Below, piece by piece: positions 61,501 to 64,000 of a stretch of DNA of 64,000 nt (the first letter of the stretch is position 1; the number at the start of each line of letters is the position of its first letter). The notes beneath the pieces are model-generated. The model had not been told where the DNA came from, did no database searches, and saw only the letters and a program-made list of their open reading frames with translations. The position numbers and the translations under genes were made by a program. The DNA comes from Lepus europaeus. Its lineage: Eukaryota > Chordata > Mammalia > Lagomorpha > Leporidae. The stretch covers positions 64,223,097 through 64,287,096 of the forward strand of contig NC_084836.1 in NCBI RefSeq assembly GCF_033115175.1, read 5' to 3'.

Positions 61501-63892
61501 ACTCATGAGGAAGGCTGACATTAAAACGACATTACTGGTGGGGGCCGCGCCGTGGTGCAGGTTAATCCTCCGCCTGCAGCACCGGCATCCCATATGAGCA
61601 CCTGTTCTAGTCCTGGCTGCTCCTCTTTCAATCCAGCTCTCTGCTGTGGCCTGGGAAAGCAGAAGATGGCCCAAGTGTTTGGGCCCCTGCACCCTTGTGG
61701 GAGACCAGGAAGAAGCTCCTGGCTTCGGATCAGCACAGCTCCAGCCTGTCTCTCTCTCTCTCTCTGTAACTCTGCCTCTCAAATAAATAAAAATCTTAAT
61801 AATAAAAAAAAGACACTGTTGGTGGGGATGTAAAAATGGTGCAGCCACTTCAGGGACCACTTTGACAGAGACTCAAAATAGTGACTGTGTAACCCAGCGA
61901 TTCCACTCCTAGGTACAACCCAAGTGAAATGAAAAGGTATGTCCACACAAAAACACGTACACAAGTGTTCACAGCAGCCAAAAAGGGGGCAATTCAGACG
62001 GCCGCCTGATACATGGATAAACAAAATATACCACACTCACACCATGGAATATTTTCAGCTAAAAAAATGAATGAAGTACTGACCTTGCTACGTGAAAGAA
62101 ATCAAACACAAAACAGCATGCGTGGTGGGGCTGAGGCAGTGGTGCAATGGTGAGAGCCACCGCCTGTGATGCCTGTAGGGACCCAAGGACCTGGGCCACC
62201 TTCCACGGCTTTCCAAGGCACATTAGCAGGGAGCCGAATGGGGAGTGGGGCAGCTGGGACATGAACTGGCGCCCATATGGGATGCCGGCACTGCAGGTGG
62301 AGGCTTTACCTTCTATGCCACAGAGCCTCCCCCCTTTTTTTCCCCAAAGTCCATGTGTTGTATGATTCCATTCATATGAAATGTCCTGAAAAGTCAAATC
62401 TATAGACACAGAAAGTGTATTACAGGCTGCCTGAGCATTTCAATTCAGCAGGGAAAGGATAGATTTCTTAATAATTTGGTGTTAGGACAACTAGTTACAT
62501 GCAGTAAGAAAATACAATAGATGGGCCGGCGCCGTGGCTCACTTGGTTTAATCCTCTGCCTGCAGCGCCGGCACACCGGGTTCTAGTCCTGGTTGGGGTG
62601 CCGGATTCTGTCCCGGTTGCTCCTCTTCCTATCCAGCTCTCTGTTGTGGCCCGGGAGTGCAGTGGAGGATGCCCAGGTCCTTGGGCCCTGCACCCATATG
62701 GGAGACCAGGAGTAGGTACCTGGTTCCTGGCTTCGGATCGGTGCAACGCGCCGGCCGTAGCTGCCATTTGGGGGGTAAACCAATGGAAAAAGACCTTTCT
62801 CTCTGTCTCTCTCTCACTGTCTGATTCTGCCTGTCAAAAAAATATATATACATATATACACACATATGTATATATATACACATATGTATATATATGTGTG
62901 TGTATATGTATGTATATATGTGTGTGTATCTATATATAGATATAGATATAGATACACACACACACACACACACACTAGGACCCCTATGTTATGTCAGATT
63001 TAAGAACAGCTTCCTGGGGGACCGATGTTGTGGTCAGTAGGTTAAAAAGCCACTGCCTGGAACACCCGCACCCTGAATCAGAGCAGAGCCCATTTGAGTT
63101 CCAGCTCCTCTGCTTTCCATCTATGTCCCTGCTAATGCACTTGAGAAACAGAAGTGGTGGCTGCTGCCACCCACACGGGAGACCTGGACGGAGCGCTGGG
63201 CTCTTCCTGCGGCCTCGCCCAGCCCTGGCCATTGTAGCCATTTGGGGAGTGAACCAGTGGATGGAAGGTCTGTGTGTGTGTGTGTGTGTGTAACTCTGCC
63301 CCATTCTGAGTTTCTAATTCAGTAGATCTGGAGAGTCCCAAAATTTATGCTCTAGAAATTCCCAGGGGATTTCTAGATCTGGCTTTGATCTGGCACCATA
63401 TTTTGAGAATCACTGACCTAAGACATTGTTAAAAGAGACAAAAATTTATTTCATATGGTCTAAGTTTTCTAAACTGAACTCCCCAAACTGTATACATTTG
63501 TGTACTTGCATATTTGTACGAAGAAAAGTATGGAAAATGCCATGTAGCAGGGAACTCACGTGGGTTTACTGTGGGGGTGGTGGAAGGGGCATAAGAGGGC
63601 CCCATGAGCAGTGTGTGTATAAATGTGAGCGTGGACACTGCTCCTACAGAGTGACTGCACTTTATATTTCTATGTTATTTGTGTGCAATATGTAGCAAGG
63701 AAACAAAACCCAAAACCCAAGTGGTTTCTTGCCTTACATTCCTTCACCTGAAACACAGTGGCAGAGAAAGACCCGCCCCACTCTGGGTACAAGCATACCT
63801 GATAGGGTGACCCGGGAGATGGAAGGTAAGGGGGGAGTGCAGCCTGAGCAAGCATCCTGCTGGAGGTGATGTTGTAGGGGGCAGGGTAGAAC
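58511..63892 (-). CDS. RBMS2: RNA-binding motif single-stranded interacting protein 2, C-terminal five exons (partial)
   Basis: MSSP-family RNA-binding protein. Exons in transcript order on the minus strand: 63892-63799, 60330-60253, 59937-59827, 58892-58812, 58591-58511 (stop TAA 58513-58511). They encode a split Gly codon and then 147 residues: [16 protein letters not shown]..., ...[39 protein letters not shown]..., [53 protein letters not shown]. This matches human RBMS2 from about residue 261 to 407 segment by segment with equal exon lengths. The two RRM domains and the 5' end lie beyond position 64000. This C-terminal part is Pro/Ser/Gln-rich and probably disordered. All five exons have good splice sites and no breaks. 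Confidence 0.95.
59490..59785 (+). repeat. C-repeat SINE in RBMS2 intron
   Basis: Head gggctggccctggggtgtgg, tail tctgcctttcaaaaagg. Confidence 0.82.
60470..60796 (+). repeat. C-repeat SINE in RBMS2 intron
   Basis: Head ggggctggcactgtggcgtc, tail ctctcaaataaataaatctt. Confidence 0.88.
60842..61385 (+). repeat. old C-repeat SINE hosting a fold-back SINE insertion
   Basis: Old copy 60842-60878 (gtgagtgtttagcctagcag) and about 61114-61385. The insert 60879-61113 has a plus head (60879-60947), an inverted body and head (60948-61083) and a plus tail with poly(A). It is flanked by agatactggttaagg and agacactggttatgagg. Confidence 0.7.
61542..61811 (+). repeat. C-repeat SINE inserted in the L1 remnant
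   Basis: Head gggggccgcgccgtggtgca, tail ctctcaaataaataaaaat. L1 sequence continues on both sides. Confidence 0.88.
62126..62336. repeat. fold-back C-repeat SINE in the L1 remnant
   Basis: A plus head of about 47 bp (62126-62172) joins directly to a minus body-plus-head (about 62173-62334). Confidence 0.65.
62523..62973 (+). repeat. young-type C-repeat SINE with microsatellite at its tail
   Basis: SINE 62523-62847 (ggccggcgccgtggctcact to gcctgtcaaaaaaa), continuing into a TA/TG/CA/GATA compound microsatellite to 62973. Confidence 0.92.
63014..63300 (+). repeat. C-repeat SINE
   Basis: Head gggggaccgatgttgtggtc; a GT repeat at 63271-63290 takes the place of the usual CT tract. Confidence 0.8.
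63303..63420 (-). mobile_element. MER5A-like hAT-Charlie remnant
   Basis: ctaattcagtagatctgga and attttgagaatcactga match MER5-type ends in reverse orientation. Confidence 0.7.
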
Positions 63893-64000
63893 CTGCAGGA
63901 AGGAATGTCAATCAGTAATGAGTGACAGGAGTTGTGAGGTAAGGGCAGAGCCACTTCCTGCTAGCTAACTGGTACCTAAGAACCAGGATGACACCCTGAG

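Larger units (their letters stand above)
60797..62520 (+). mobile_element. LINE-1 ORF2/3' remnant broken up by SINEs
   Basis: L1 pieces at about 60797-60841 (gaccccattgaaaaatggac), 61386-61541 (gtccaataaacatgaaagag), 61812-62125 (cactgttggtggggatgtaa; ccatggaatattttcagct) and 62340-62520 (gtatgattccattcatatga; ggtgttaggacaactag). The last part comes from an earlier region of L1, so at least two fragments are joined. Antisense to RBMS2 and far too short to encode an active element. Confidence 0.8.

Overview
This is mammalian nuclear DNA. Split genes with GT-AG introns, CpG-rich promoters, poly(A) signals and tRNA-derived SINEs show that. More than fifty copies of the lagomorph C-repeat (CSINE) family, recognisable by heads like 'ggggccggcgctgtggc' and tails like 'tttcaaataaataaatc' or 'gcctgtcaaaaaa', point to a leporid, most likely rabbit. 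Species is an inference from repeat type; gene identities come from reading the exons and comparing them with remembered human proteins. Gene order and orientation match human 12q13.3 (ATP5F1B, BAZ2A, RBMS2).

Layout. 1-9.7 kb: intergenic, almost solid C-repeat SINEs, several nested with clear target-site duplications, plus one MIR. 9.8-15.0 kb: ATP5F1B (+), complete, 10 exons, 528 aa, the catalytic beta subunit of mitochondrial ATP synthase, with snoRNAs SNORD59A and SNORD59B in introns 2 and 4. 15.0-17 kb: spacer. 17-53.9 kb: BAZ2A/TIP5 (+), with CpG-rich promoter/5'UTR territory at 17-22.5 kb, a long SINE-filled first intron, 28 main coding exons (34607-51501, 1885 codons) and a ~2.4 kb 3'UTR. 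54.2-64 kb: the 3' end of RBMS2 (-), i.e. the last five coding exons (147 aa) and a ~4.3 kb 3'UTR; its RRM exons lie beyond the right edge.

The genes are not a functional operon; this is ordinary conserved synteny. BAZ2A and RBMS2 are tail-to-tail, with poly(A) signals about 375 bp apart.

No exotic or undescribed coding system is visible. The observations most worth checking are a GC-AG intron and a NAGNAG acceptor in BAZ2A, a possible four-base coding end of a far-upstream exon that would restore an N-terminal Met-Glu, a perfect 36-bp inverted repeat that looks like a template-switch event inside SINEs, two fold-back SINE structures, and a tandem 25-bp duplication in the RBMS2 3'UTR that doubles a miR-148/152-type seed site.
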